Notes: generated by a model from the letters alone, not told the origin. A DNA stretch of 20,052 nt from Bacteroidales bacterium UBA1180 (GCA_002310195.1 DBYS01000012.1:108090-128141), one strand, 5' to 3'. Numbered from the stretch's first letter, positions 1 through 8,534 are shown. Numbers and translations are program-made.

Positions 1-42
<42 letters not shown>

Positions 43-70
43 AATCGCATCATTTGCGAAAAATCGGGTG

Positions 71-102
71 CAAAAGTACATCTTTTTTTTAATATTTGCA
101 AA
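71..102 (-). promoter_or_regulatory. Bacteroidetes-type promoter of the tRNA-Thr gene
   Basis: On the minus strand there is TTTG at 102-99, a 20-bp spacer, and TACTTTTG at 78-71. The latter fits the -7 consensus TAnnTTTG exactly. The expected start of transcription is near base 65, about 20 bases ahead of the mature tRNA 5' end at 42. The -33 TTTG sits inside a perfect 16-bp palindrome, AATATTTGCAAATATT (91-106), so a TTTG also faces rightward. No matching -7 box lies at the right distance on the plus strand, so I do not call a divergent promoter. Confidence 0.8.
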
Positions 103-189
103 TATTTTTACAAAAAATGCAGCAGTTTGGCATTTTTGGAATAATTTTTGTATCTCTACTATACAAAACGCCAACACAAAGCACAGATA

Positions 190-1524
190 ATGTACAGCAA
201 CTCCATATTGCACCGTTTTTTATCGGTCACACGGCTGTTCCGGCAGTGTGCATTTGTGCTTTGCGTGCTCTTGTCTGCACCCGCCAGCATCGCACTTGCC
301 GGCGAGATACGCACGCTGCGCGTACAATATATTAGTGCCGAGACGGGCGAACCGTACACAATGCCCGAACGGCCTGTTCTGTTTATCCCCGAAGGCTCGA
401 CTGCTCCGCTCAATGCCGAAGGTGATGCCTACGGACATCTGCTGGAGATCTCTTTCGACGAGATGAGCCAGGATTTCCGGCAATACACCTACACCGTCCG
501 TCACACCAATGCCGACGGCACGCCTGACAGTTTCAGTTCGCTCGATTACCTCGACGGTTTTACCACGCAGGACATAACCGATTACACGCCTTCGCTGAAC
601 ACGCAGCACATCTACACCCATTACCGCTTCACGTTCCCGAACGACGATATGAACCTCAAGCTCAGCGGACGTTACGAGATCATCATCTACGAAGACGGTA
701 ATCCCGACCGCATCGTTGCGCGCGTACCGATGTACGTCGCGGAGGCGCGCGTACGCATTGAAGGCAAAGTCCTCTCTACCACCGACATTGAGCTCAGCGG
801 ACGCTATCAGCAACTCGAACTTGATGTTCAGACCGACGGGCGCAGCAGCAATCTGCGCGACGATTACTTCATCGTTGTTCGGCAGAACGGCCGCACCGAT
901 AATCAGGTCATAGCTCCGCAGCCGACCTTCGTTGACGGCAAGACCCTGCGCTGGCAACACTCCAAGCCGCTGATCTTCGAGGGAGGTGACGAGTACCGGC
1001 ATTTCGATGCTTACTCTACCTACTATGCCGGCACGGGCATCGACCGCGTAGTGTATGAGACCGGCGATTACCATGCGTTGCTCAACCCCGACGAGCTGCG
1101 CGCCAATCTGCCTTATTCTCACGAGTTCGACGTCAACGGCCAGTTCCGCGTGCATGCAGAGCGCGTTCAGGACGAAGAATCCGAAGCCGAATATATGTGG
1201 GTGCACTGGATCCTCCGTGCCGAACGGCCGTTCTTCGATGGCGCAGTGTATGTAGGCGGTGATCTGTTCGGCAACTCGTTCAGCCTGCGTAACCGGATGG
1301 ATTATGACCGTGAGATGAAGTGCTACTACCTGACCGCACCTGTCAAGCAAGGCGGCTATGATTACCAGTATTGGTTTGTGCCCAAAGGTCAGCAGAAGGC
1401 CACTCTCTTGCGCACAGAGGGTTCGCATTGGGAAACCCGGAACGAATATACCGTGTTCGTTTATTACAAACCTTTCGGCGTACGCGGCGAACGGCTGGTT
1501 GGCGTTAAGACAATTGACAAATGA
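190..1524 (+). CDS. Type IX secretion system Plug-family protein (DUF5103)
   Basis: Secreted protein of 444 residues. Residues 1-37 are a signal peptide with a basic start, a hydrophobic core and probable cleavage after ALA. The rest is beta-rich and matches the DUF5103 family. Recognisable blocks include FPNDDMNLKLSGRYEIIIYE in the N-terminal half, YRHFDAYSTYY in the middle, and EGSHWETRNEYTVFVYYKPF followed by a GERL motif at the C-terminus. In Flavobacterium the family member called Plug closes the periplasmic side of the SprA translocon; that role is transferred by family. I chose ATG190 because it gives a clean signal peptide; a TTG at 148 in the same frame would add 14 polar residues. 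The stop overlaps the next start (ATGA). No consensus promoter is clear in 103-189. The T9SS cargo at 16469-18661 supports the call. Confidence 0.82.
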   Translation: MYSNSILHRFLSVTRLFRQCAFVLCVLLSAPASIALAGEIRTLRVQYISAETGEPYTMPERPVLFIPEGSTAPLNAEGDAYGHLLEISFDEMSQDFRQYTYTVRHTNADGTPDSFSSLDYLDGFTTQDITDYTPSLNTQHIYTHYRFTFPNDDMNLKLSGRYEIIIYEDGNPDRIVARVPMYVAEARVRIEGKVLSTTDIELSGRYQQLELDVQTDGRSSNLRDDYFIVVRQNGRTDNQVIAPQPTFVDGKTLRWQHSKPLIFEGGDEYRHFDAYSTYYAGTGIDRVVYETGDYHALLNPDELRANLPYSHEFDVNGQFRVHAERVQDEESEAEYMWVHWILRAERPFFDGAVYVGGDLFGNSFSLRNRMDYDREMKCYYLTAPVKQGGYDYQYWFVPKGQQKATLLRTEGSHWETRNEYTVFVYYKPFGVRGERLVGVKTIDK

Positions 1525-2363
1525 CCATCATGAAGTGGCGCACTGAAATAGAGATCCCCCGTAGCCCGTGGCAACTGACGCTCGCGGACCGAATCTTGCT
1601 GATCGGCTCGTGTTTTACCGACAGCATCGGGCAAAAGATGCAAGCCTGCGGTCTGCAAGCCACATGTAACCCTACCGGCGTGCTGTACAACCCGATGTCG
1701 ATCGTTCAGTCGCTCAACGGCGACATGCGCGTGGAGATCGTTGAGCACGACGGGTTGTTCCACTCGATGTCTCATCACGGCTCGTTCTCCGGCACCGACA
1801 GCGAACAGGTGCTGCGCAACTGTCTGCAATCGTTGGCCGGGCTTCACGGCGATTTTGCGCAGGCAGATGTGGTGTTCGTCACTTTCGGCACGGCGTACGT
1901 CTATTACCGCAACGGTCAGGTCGTAGCTAACTGCCACAAACTGCCTGAGCGCGAGTTCACGCGCGAACGGCTGACTGTTGAGCAGATCGTTGCCGCCTGG
2001 CGGCCACTGATCCGTTCGCATCAGGACAAACGCTGGGTGTTCACCGTCAGCCCTATCCGTCACCAGCGCGACGGCATGCATCAGAACCAACTCAGCAAAG
2101 CCGTGCTGCTGATGGCTATTGAACAGTTGCAACGGGAGTTCCCCGAGCAGGTGACGTACTTCCCCGCCTATGAGATCGTGCTCGATGAGCTGCGCGACTA
2201 CCGGTTCTATGCCGATGATCTCGTTCATCCTTCGCCGGCTGCCGTCGATTATATCTGGCAGCGGTTGTGCGAGACCTTCGTCTCGCCCGATACACTGGCA
2301 GCTATGCAGGCCAACCACAAGCAGTGGCTTCGCGCGCAACACCGCCCGTTGCACGAACAGTAA
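1521..2363 (+). CDS. GSCFA domain protein
   Basis: Protein of 280 residues of the GSCFA family (PF08885), related in fold to SGNH/GDSL hydrolases but of unproven substrate. The name-giving motif is seen as LLIGSCFTDSIG at residues 26-37, with Ser30 in the place of the family nucleophile. It is followed by NPTGVLYNP (50-58). Further family blocks are VTFGTAYVYY, NCHKLP, FTVSPIRHQRDG and NQLSKAVLL. YADDLVHPSPAAVDYIW near the C-terminus would hold the Asp/His pair. There is no signal peptide, so it is probably cytoplasmic. ATG1521 overlaps the stop of the Plug gene by four bases, suggesting translational coupling; ATG1530 is a possible shorter start. A gap of 29 bases follows before the nucleotidase gene. 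Confidence 0.85.
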   Translation: MTIMKWRTEIEIPRSPWQLTLADRILLIGSCFTDSIGQKMQACGLQATCNPTGVLYNPMSIVQSLNGDMRVEIVEHDGLFHSMSHHGSFSGTDSEQVLRNCLQSLAGLHGDFAQADVVFVTFGTAYVYYRNGQVVANCHKLPEREFTRERLTVEQIVAAWRPLIRSHQDKRWVFTVSPIRHQRDGMHQNQLSKAVLLMAIEQLQREFPEQVTYFPAYEIVLDELRDYRFYADDLVHPSPAAVDYIWQRLCETFVSPDTLAAMQANHKQWLRAQHRPLHEQ

Positions 2364-2392
2364 CCGATTGATATACAACCATAATACCCAAC

Positions 2393-4009
2393 ATGAAACG
2401 CAGTTTCTATCTCCTACTACTCGTCGCACTACTGGCCGGTTGCCAGCGGACGAAACCGATCGTCATACTCTACGAGAACGATGTGCATTGCGCCGTTGAC
2501 GGCTATGCCCGCCTGGCCGGGCAGCGTGATGCCGAACGGCAGCTGACACCGTACGTGTCGGTAGTCAGTTGCGGCGATTTTGCGCAAGGCAACACTGTGG
2601 GCAGTCTGACCGAAGGCGAAGCCGTGGTACGCATCATGAATGCCGTGGGCTACGACTATCTGACCGTAGGCAACCATGAGTTCGACTACAATGTATCGCA
2701 GATGCAGCATCTGAGCGAACTGCTTACCGGCAAGACTCTCTGCTGCAACTTCTCGCGCCTGACCGATGACGGCGAATGTGACCTCTATCCCGCTTATGAG
2801 GTCAAGAACTACGGCGGCACGAAAGTAGGATTCATAGGAGTGGCTACACCATCCACTTTCCGCTCATCCACACCTACTTACTTTGTTGACGACGAAGGCA
2901 ATCTGCTTTACGATTTTCATCAAACGGACACCTATCAGCGTGTGCAACAGGCTGTTGATGCCGCGCGTGGCGAAGGAGCGGAAATCGTGATCGTACTCTC
3001 GCACCTCGGCGATGATCCTGAGGTCGCTTACTCCCGCGGACTGATTGCCGCAACGCATGGCATTGATATCGTATTGGACGGCCATGCGCATCACTTGCTC
3101 AACGAACGTCTGGTGAACGACCAAGGCGACAGCGTGACGCTCAGTTCAACCGCTACAAAGTTCGCGTACATAGGCCGTTTGACGATCGACAAGGATAACC
3201 GCCTGACCAACGAACTGCTGCCTATTGCCGATTGCCATCGCGTCAATCAGGCTGTGCTGGATACGATCCAAGCCGTGCAACAGGAACTTGAGGCACGAGT
3301 CAACGCACCGGTCGGCACTGCGCCGTTCGCTCTCATTGACCGCGATGCGCAGAACAACCGTCTGGTTCGCCAACAAGAGACTAACCTCGGCGACTTTATG
3401 GCTGATGTGTCGCGCTACATGACCGGCGCAAACATTGGCGTGTGCAACGGCGGCGGACTGCGCACAGGCCTGTACAACCGGACGATCACGTTCGGCGATA
3501 TAGTAGCTGTATGGCCGTTCAACAATACGATGCGTATCGTGGAGTGCACAGGTCAGCAACTGCTTGATGCACTGGAGGTTGGCGTAACGGCGCTGCCGCG
3601 CGAGAACGGCGACTTTCTGCATGTATCCGGCTTGCGCTATACGGCCGACACGCGGATTGCGAGTTCGGTCATCTGGGACGATAACCGGATGTTCGACGGA
3701 GTAGGCCGCACGCGCCGCATAACGAAGGCCGAGGTCTTCATCCCCGGCGAAGGCGAACAATCCAAACTGCCGTACGAGCAGCGCGGCTCGTGGCGGCCCG
3801 TTGATCCCCAAGCAACCTATACGATAGGCGGACAGAGTTATATCATCGCTTGCTCGGGCGCATCGGGCACGTTCGCTAAGATGCATCTGCTGCCGATAGA
3901 GGGCGAGCCGCTTAACGATGTGGAAGCCGTATGCTCGTATATCCGCGCTATGGGCGGTACGATCAATGACGCTTATCGCCTGCAACAAGGAAGAATAATC
4001 ATCAAATAA
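2393..4009 (+). CDS. 5'-nucleotidase / UDP-sugar hydrolase family lipoprotein
   Basis: Lipoprotein of 538 residues in the UshA/5'-nucleotidase family. These enzymes hydrolyse extracytoplasmic nucleotides or UDP-sugars. The lipobox LLAGC places the lipidated Cys at residue 17. The next residues (QRTK) are not acidic, so there is no obvious surface-export signal and a periplasmic face is more likely. Metal-binding motifs of the calcineurin-like domain are ENDVH (28-32), GDF (61-63), GNHEFD (93-98), SHLGDD (203-208) and DGHAHH (229-234). The C-terminal domain begins near residue 305 and has NLGDF (331-335), NGGGLRTG (352-359) and FGDIVAVWPFNN. It lies 29 bases after the GSCFA gene and only 10 bases before galK, so it is probably co-transcribed. 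A UDP-sugar hydrolase role would suit the galactose genes, but the exact substrate cannot be read from sequence. Confidence 0.88.
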   Translation: MKRSFYLLLLVALLAGCQRTKPIVILYENDVHCAVDGYARLAGQRDAERQLTPYVSVVSCGDFAQGNTVGSLTEGEAVVRIMNAVGYDYLTVGNHEFDYNVSQMQHLSELLTGKTLCCNFSRLTDDGECDLYPAYEVKNYGGTKVGFIGVATPSTFRSSTPTYFVDDEGNLLYDFHQTDTYQRVQQAVDAARGEGAEIVIVLSHLGDDPEVAYSRGLIAATHGIDIVLDGHAHHLLNERLVNDQGDSVTLSSTATKFAYIGRLTIDKDNRLTNELLPIADCHRVNQAVLDTIQAVQQELEARVNAPVGTAPFALIDRDAQNNRLVRQQETNLGDFMADVSRYMTGANIGVCNGGGLRTGLYNRTITFGDIVAVWPFNNTMRIVECTGQQLLDALEVGVTALPRENGDFLHVSGLRYTADTRIASSVIWDDNRMFDGVGRTRRITKAEVFIPGEGEQSKLPYEQRGSWRPVDPQATYTIGGQSYIIACSGASGTFAKMHLLPIEGEPLNDVEAVCSYIRAMGGTINDAYRLQQGRIIIK

Positions 4010-4019
4010 TTATATTACC

Positions 4020-5186
4020 ATGGAAGTAAAAGAATTGAAACAAGCCTTTGCCAAGGCTTACGGAAAAGAAGCAACCGCGGTGTATTTCTCGCCCGGACGT
4101 GTTAACCTGATCGGCGAACATACCGATTACAACGGTGGCAGCGTATTTCCTTGCGCCCTGTCGTTCGGTACGTATCTGCTGCTTGCGCCTAACGGAACGA
4201 AAGCTATGCGCTTCAAGTCGCTGAACATGCCCGAAGTGGTCGAAGTGCCTATTGACAAACTCACCGAGCCGCTGCCCGGCAAGTCGTGGGTGAACTACCC
4301 GATGGGTTGCATGGCTTGGTACGTACGCAAAGGTCATCAGTTTGACCAGGGCTTGGATATCCTGATCTGGGGCAATGTGCCTGCCGGTGCAGGCCTGAGC
4401 AGCAGCGCCGCGCTCGAAGTAGTGGCTGCGTTCGCCGCCAATGATTACCTCGGCCTCAACTACAACCATACGGACTTTGCCAAAATCGGCCAGCTCGCCG
4501 AGCATGAGTTTGCAGGCGTCAATTGCGGCATAATGGATCAGTTCGCATCGTCGTGGGGCAAGAAAGACCATGCAATCCACCTGAACTGCGATACGCTGGA
4601 GTTTGAGCATGTTCCGGTCAAGCTCAAAGGTATCAAGGTCGTGATCGCCAACACCCACTCGCCGCACCACCTCGATTCGGGTGCATACAACGACCGCGTG
4701 GCTCAGTGCCAACTGGCGCTGGAGCAATTGCGTAAGGTTAAACCCGGATTGAAGAACCTCGCCGAACTGACGGAAGCAGAGTTCAAGCAGATCGAAAGTG
4801 CCATTACCGATCCGATAGCCCACAAACGTGCGCGTCACGTCGTAGGCGAAGTACAGCGTACATCCGATGCAGTCAAGGCCCTCAAAGCCGGTGATATCGA
4901 GAAGTTCGGCAAACTCATGAACGCCTCGCACGTCAGCTTGCGTGACGATTACGAAGTGACCGGTCTGCAACTCGACACCATGGCCGAAGAGGCTTGGAAA
5001 GTGCCCGGCGTGCTCGGCAGCCGTATGACCGGAGGCGGCTTTGGCGGTTGCACGGTTTCGCTGGTGAAGGACGAAGCCATCGAGCAGTTCAAGAAACAGG
5101 TAGGTGAGAACTACGAACGCATCACGGGCATCAAACCGGAATTTTATGTTGCCGAAATATCGGATGGCGCAAGAAGACTTGAGTAA
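4020..5186 (+). CDS. galK: Galactokinase
   Basis: GHMP-family kinase of 388 residues, normal length for bacterial GalK. It phosphorylates alpha-D-galactose to galactose-1-phosphate with ATP in the cytoplasm (Leloir pathway). Motifs in order are the galactokinase signature FSPGRVNLIGEHTDYNGG (23-40), the glycine/serine-rich ATP loop VPAGAGLSSSAAL (120-132), CGIMDQF (169-175) with the probable catalytic Asp173, NTHSPHHLDSGAYNDR (211-226), and the third GHMP motif GSRMTGGGFGGCTVSLV (333-349). It starts 10 bases after the nucleotidase stop and is followed by galM. No galactose permease, GalT or GalE is seen in the window. Its last 16 bases form part of a 19-bp tandem duplication that separates it from galM. 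Confidence 0.97.
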   Translation: MEVKELKQAFAKAYGKEATAVYFSPGRVNLIGEHTDYNGGSVFPCALSFGTYLLLAPNGTKAMRFKSLNMPEVVEVPIDKLTEPLPGKSWVNYPMGCMAWYVRKGHQFDQGLDILIWGNVPAGAGLSSSAALEVVAAFAANDYLGLNYNHTDFAKIGQLAEHEFAGVNCGIMDQFASSWGKKDHAIHLNCDTLEFEHVPVKLKGIKVVIANTHSPHHLDSGAYNDRVAQCQLALEQLRKVKPGLKNLAELTEAEFKQIESAITDPIAHKRARHVVGEVQRTSDAVKALKAGDIEKFGKLMNASHVSLRDDYEVTGLQLDTMAEEAWKVPGVLGSRMTGGGFGGCTVSLVKDEAIEQFKKQVGENYERITGIKPEFYVAEISDGARRLE

Positions 5187-5208
5187 TATAAGAAGACTTG
5201 AGTAATAT
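5171..5208 (+). repeat. Exact 19-bp tandem duplication at the galK/galM junction
   Basis: The 19-mer AAGAAGACTTGAGTAATAT occurs at 5171-5189 and again, with no mismatch, at 5190-5208. Copy 1 holds the last four sense codons and the TAA stop of galK. Copy 2 repeats them out of frame and ends inside the ATG of galM. Without the second copy the junction would read TAATATG, with galM starting one base after the galK stop, as at the junction of the two wza-like genes (13898-13902). Confidence 0.97.
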
Positions 5209-6295
5209 GATCAACGAACAATCATTCAATACAATTCTGCCTGTTCAGCAAGGCGGAAAGAAGCGTCAGATGCGGGTAGGGCTCTATACTCTCCGCAGCA
5301 CGTCGGGCTTGGTAGCACAGGTCACGAACTACGGCGCAAAACTTGTGTCACTCATCGTTCCGAACAATGCGGGGGTCAAGGCTGACGTAGTGCTCGGCTT
5401 CAATACTCTCGGCGAATGGCGCACGAAGGAAACGTACTTCAATGCCGTAATTGGCCGTGTAGCCAACCGCATCAAGGACGGCAAGTTCACCCTTGACGGC
5501 CAGACCTATCAGCTGCCGCAGAACAATGGCAACAACTGCTTGCATGGCGGTGTGTCAGGGTTCAACGAGAAGGTTTGGGAGGTAGTCGGACAGACTGCAT
5601 ACTCCGTGACGCTCCGTTACCGCGCCATCGATGGTGAGGAAGGTTTTCCCGGTAACATGGATGTAGAGGTTACCTATGCCGTGACGCGCGACAATGCGCT
5701 GCGTATAACCTACGAAGCAACGACCGACAAACCGACACTCGTAGGCTTTACCAACCACGCGTATTTCAATCTCGCGGGCGAAAACAGCGGACGGGTGGAT
5801 AACCATGTTCTGCAAGTGCTGGCCGACGAGTACACGCCGTTTGACGAGACAGCCGTTCCTACAGGCGAGATCCTGCCCGTAACCGGCACACCGATGGATT
5901 TCCGCGAGCCGGTACGTATAGGCGACCGCATCAACGATGCGTTCTTTGCGCCCGGCAGAGGCATTGACAACAACTGGATTTGCCGTCCTGCCACCGAAGA
6001 GGAGCGTGTGCAAAGCAAGAAAGACCCGAGCTTCCGCAAGGTTGCTGTACTCAGCGCCGACGGACGAACGATGGAGGTCTATACCACTGCGCCGGCATTG
6101 CAGGTCTATACAGGCAATTACGTGGAGCAGAACATCGGCAAAGGCGGCAAGCAATATGATATACAGCACGCCGTCTGCCTTGAAGCGCAGAACATCCCCG
6201 ATGCTGTCAACCACGAGAATTTCCCGTCGCCGATCTTGCGCCCCGGACAGTTGTACCGCCAAGTTACGGAGTACAGGTTTATTCAAAGTGCATAA
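5207..6295 (+). CDS. galM: Aldose 1-epimerase (mutarotase)
   Basis: GalM-family mutarotase of 362 residues that interconverts beta- and alpha-D-galactose (or glucose), giving the alpha anomer used by GalK. Family motifs are NYGAKLVSLIVPN (41-53), GRVANRIKDGKF (83-94), NCLHGG (110-115) with a substrate-binding His113, TNHAYFNLAG (182-191) with the catalytic His184, DEYTPFDETAVPTGEI (207-222), DNNW (254-257), and LEAQNIPDAVNH (325-336) with the catalytic base Glu326. I see no signal peptide, so it is probably cytoplasmic. I chose ATG5207; a TTG at 5198 in frame would add three residues but falls in the duplicated 19-bp unit. The last 17 bases overlap the end of the opposing permease gene. Confidence 0.95.
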   Translation: MINEQSFNTILPVQQGGKKRQMRVGLYTLRSTSGLVAQVTNYGAKLVSLIVPNNAGVKADVVLGFNTLGEWRTKETYFNAVIGRVANRIKDGKFTLDGQTYQLPQNNGNNCLHGGVSGFNEKVWEVVGQTAYSVTLRYRAIDGEEGFPGNMDVEVTYAVTRDNALRITYEATTDKPTLVGFTNHAYFNLAGENSGRVDNHVLQVLADEYTPFDETAVPTGEILPVTGTPMDFREPVRIGDRINDAFFAPGRGIDNNWICRPATEEERVQSKKDPSFRKVAVLSADGRTMEVYTTAPALQVYTGNYVEQNIGKGGKQYDIQHAVCLEAQNIPDAVNHENFPSPILRPGQLYRQVTEYRFIQSA

Positions 6296-7526
6296 CCTTG
6301 GCCGGTGAGATACGCGTAGCGAGAGAGGTCGGCGCAAGCAGTGTGAGCAGACTCACACCGAGGATAAGCACGTTCAACAGGATGAGCCCAATCCACGGGA
6401 AAGCCACCGGTACGTACGGCACATAGTATGTGGCGGCATCCAGAGGGATGAGATGGAAGAAGTACTGCAGCGCCGCCAACGACAGACCGAGAATATTGCC
6501 CCAAAGCATTCCTTTGCCGATGAGGATCGTTGCCTCATGGATAAAGATGCGGCGGATGAACCGGTTGTCGGCACCAAGCGCTTTCAGTATGCCGATGAGC
6601 GGAATTGCATCAAGGATGAGGATTATCAGTCCGGAAACGATGTTGAATCCCGACACCGCAAGCATCAGGATGATGATTACCCACACATTCATATCAAGCA
6701 GGTCGAGCCAGTAGAACACCGCCGGGTGCATCTGTATCACGCTCTGCGGATAATAGGCACTGCCTTCCTCGTCCAAGCGGTTGGCAACGGCGAAATATAC
6801 GTCGTCATATACCTCGTCAAGATGGCTGAGATCGTCCAATCGCATTTCAATGCCCGACACCTGTGCAGGCTGCCAGCCGTTGAGCTGTATAACCGTGGGC
6901 AGGGGACAAACAACGAAAAGTTTGTCGTACTCGGCGAAGGATGAACTGTAGATACCTGCTATATTGAACTTGCGCACCTTGAGCGCATCGCCTACAAAGT
7001 AACAGAGCACAGATTCGCCCACCTTGAGTGATAGCAGACGCGCATTCTCCTGTGACAGAAGGATATCGTTAGGCTCTTTAGGTAGCGAGCCGTCAATCAG
7101 ATTTTTGCTAAAGAACTGCCACGCCGGCTCTTGGCTAGCGTTAGCGTCAGTTATCGGCAAGCCTTTGAGCACAATACCTTGGAATGCATCGCCGGTCTTG
7201 AGCATGCCGGGCTTGGTGGCAAACGTATTGACTGACTCAACGTGTGGCAACGAACGGAGCATCGTAAGCATCGAGTCCGGCGCAAAGATCGGCTGGTATT
7301 CGTAGGTATTGTTGTTGTCGAAGCTCGTGATCTGAATATGTGCTCCGAAACCCGCAACCTTCTCCGTAACTGTTTGTTTGAAACCGATGACCACACACAC
7401 GGTGATCAGCATCACCGTCACGCCGATGGTTATACCCGCCAGAGCCACGCGCACGGCCGGTCGGGCGGTGCGATGTGCTGCCGATGAGTAGTACAATCGT
7501 CGGGCTATTTGCCATTCTGTTTGCAT
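6279..7526 (-). CDS. LolC/LolE-type ABC transporter permease (FtsX-like)
   Basis: Inner-membrane protein of 415 residues with the MacB/FtsX permease layout. A short cytoplasmic N-terminus is followed by TM1 at about 25-48, then a large periplasmic domain at about 50-275. Three C-terminal membrane segments lie at about 282-308, 331-360 and 375-400. The pattern RVALAGITIGVTVMLITVCV around TM1 and the IGILKALGAD coupling stretch (311-320) are typical of LolC/E, which extract lipoproteins from the inner membrane with the ATPase LolD. No LolD gene is visible here, as is common in Bacteroidota where the permease is often encoded alone. The gene is divergent from the small gene at 7583 (56 bp between them) and converges on galM, with the two coding ends overlapping by 17 bp. 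Confidence 0.87.
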   Translation of the reverse strand: MQTEWQIARRLYYSSAAHRTARPAVRVALAGITIGVTVMLITVCVVIGFKQTVTEKVAGFGAHIQITSFDNNNTYEYQPIFAPDSMLTMLRSLPHVESVNTFATKPGMLKTGDAFQGIVLKGLPITDANASQEPAWQFFSKNLIDGSLPKEPNDILLSQENARLLSLKVGESVLCYFVGDALKVRKFNIAGIYSSSFAEYDKLFVVCPLPTVIQLNGWQPAQVSGIEMRLDDLSHLDEVYDDVYFAVANRLDEEGSAYYPQSVIQMHPAVFYWLDLLDMNVWVIIILMLAVSGFNIVSGLIILILDAIPLIGILKALGADNRFIRRIFIHEATILIGKGMLWGNILGLSLAALQYFFHLIPLDAATYYVPYVPVAFPWIGLILLNVLILGVSLLTLLAPTSLATRISPAKVMHFE

Positions 7527-7582
7527 AACTGATTGTGTGGCACGATTTTTGTTAACTATTTGTCGTAGCAGAAAGTCAAAAA

Positions 7583-7975
7583 ATGCTTCGTTGTCTGCGT
7601 ATTCATATCCTTCTGTTGCTGGCGCTCACGGTGTCGGCTGCTCTTGCTCAGGAGTCATCGCCTGTGCCTCGCCGTACGGCTGAGGAGCGGGCAATGAAGC
7701 AGACCGAGATGCTTGCGCGCGACCTGAACATCAGTGACTCTCTGCTGCGCGACACGATCTACCGTGTGCATCTGCGCTACGTCCGTCGCCGTGAGCAGGC
7801 AAGCAGCCGCATGGAGGCCGTGGATTGCATCAACCGTCTGCTGCTCGAGCTCAAGGGTATCCTGTCCGCCACGCAGTACGAACGGCTGCAGTCTATCCCT
7901 CGTCGCAACGGTGCGCGCGGCCATCGGGTGGAAACAGATAGCGTCGCCCAAGACGCCACACCGCCAGCGCCATAA
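7583..7975 (+). CDS. Small secreted helical protein, Spy/CpxP- or DUF4890-like pattern
   Basis: Protein of 130 residues with a signal peptide (MLRCLRIHILLLLALTVSAALA, probable cleavage after residue 22). The mature part is rich in Arg, Glu and Leu and looks all-helical. RTAEERAMKQTEMLARDLNI at 31-50 leads into SDSLLRDTIY, a basic stretch RYVRRREQ, and LLLELKGILSATQYERL (87-102). The layout of repeated Leu-x-x-Gln/Glu helices ending in LSATQYERL recalls small periplasmic Spy/CpxP or DUF4890 proteins of Bacteroidales, but no diagnostic motif settles it. The C-terminal tail is low-complexity and Pro/Ala-rich. Its last 83 bases overlap the PAP2 gene on the other strand, so the tail encoded there may not be under strong constraint. 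Confidence 0.68.
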   Translation: MLRCLRIHILLLLALTVSAALAQESSPVPRRTAEERAMKQTEMLARDLNISDSLLRDTIYRVHLRYVRRREQASSRMEAVDCINRLLLELKGILSATQYERLQSIPRRNGARGHRVETDSVAQDATPPAP

Positions 7976-8534
7976 CTATACCAACCACTAATCCCGCCAA
8001 TATATCCAGCGGGTAGTGCACTCCCAGATACATCCTACTGTAGCAGTTGAGCATCACCCACAGCATCAGCGGAAGGGTGACGTACAGGTGCGTCGTCCGC
8101 GGTTTGCCGTGCGTGAAGATAGCCGCAAACAGTGTAGCGCAAGCCATGGTGTTAGCTGCATGATTGCTGCAGAACCCGTACGCACCGCCGCGGTAGTTGT
8201 TCACAACGTGAATGAGCGCGCCAATCTGTGCGTCGTGTGTCGGTCGCGGACGAGCCACGAGCGGTTTGATCAGTTGCGCGCAGATCAGATCAGCGCCGCC
8301 TACGGCTACTGCGAATAGCAGCAAGGCAATCACTACGGTTGGCACGTTCCATGATCCGATAGGTGTCCGCTGCTTGCGGAACTTCATGATCAGCAGCGCT
8401 ATGAGTAGGGCGTAGAGCGGAACCCATGTGGTCGCCTGACTGATCGTCCAGAACAATGCGTCCGCCCATGGCGTGTGAGCGCCGTTGATGGCCAGGAGCC
8501 AGGACTGATCTATGGAATTCAGCGATTCAAACAT
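7893..8534 (-). CDS. PAP2-family membrane phosphatase
   Basis: Membrane protein of 213 residues with about five or six hydrophobic segments. It carries the three PAP2 motifs: KPLVARPRP (90-98), FCSNHAANTMA (121-131, in place of the usual PSGH) and SRMYLGVHYPLD (166-177). The catalytic residues are His125 and His173, with Asp177. Family members remove phosphate from lipid diphosphates such as undecaprenyl diphosphate, or from phosphatidic acid, with the active site outside the inner membrane. It is the last gene of the minus run prfA-rsmE-PAP2, with a 16-bp gap to rsmE. A role in recycling the lipid carrier for the nearby polysaccharide genes is plausible but unproven. The final 27 codons overlap the opposing small secreted-protein gene. 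Confidence 0.9.
   Translation of the reverse strand: MFESLNSIDQSWLLAINGAHTPWADALFWTISQATTWVPLYALLIALLIMKFRKQRTPIGSWNVPTVVIALLLFAVAVGGADLICAQLIKPLVARPRPTHDAQIGALIHVVNNYRGGAYGFCSNHAANTMACATLFAAIFTHGKPRTTHLYVTLPLMLWVMLNCYSRMYLGVHYPLDILAGLVVGIVMALAVWRLGRRYLFPPDGRAHRCDEG

Noticed and set aside
220..1428. Long open frame (402 codons) on the minus strand opposite the Plug-family gene
   Set aside because: It is antisense to a clear DUF5103 protein, has no recognisable motif, and its composition is that of a reverse-complement shadow of a GC-rich gene.
1464..2429. Minus-strand open frame of 321 codons across the GSCFA gene
   Set aside because: Shadow of a family-supported gene; it crosses three plus-strand genes and shows no motif.
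3146..4970. Two minus-strand open frames (280 and 322 codons) opposite the nucleotidase and galK genes
   Set aside because: Both lie opposite genes with full catalytic motif sets; no signal, domain or initiation context supports them.
7553..7564. 12-mer TAACTATTTGTC shared by the leader at 7553-7564 and the FISUMP-like leader (19614-19625, minus strand)
   Set aside because: Exact 12-mer matches are expected by chance many times in 20 kb on two strands; distances to the start codons differ (18 and 8 bases).
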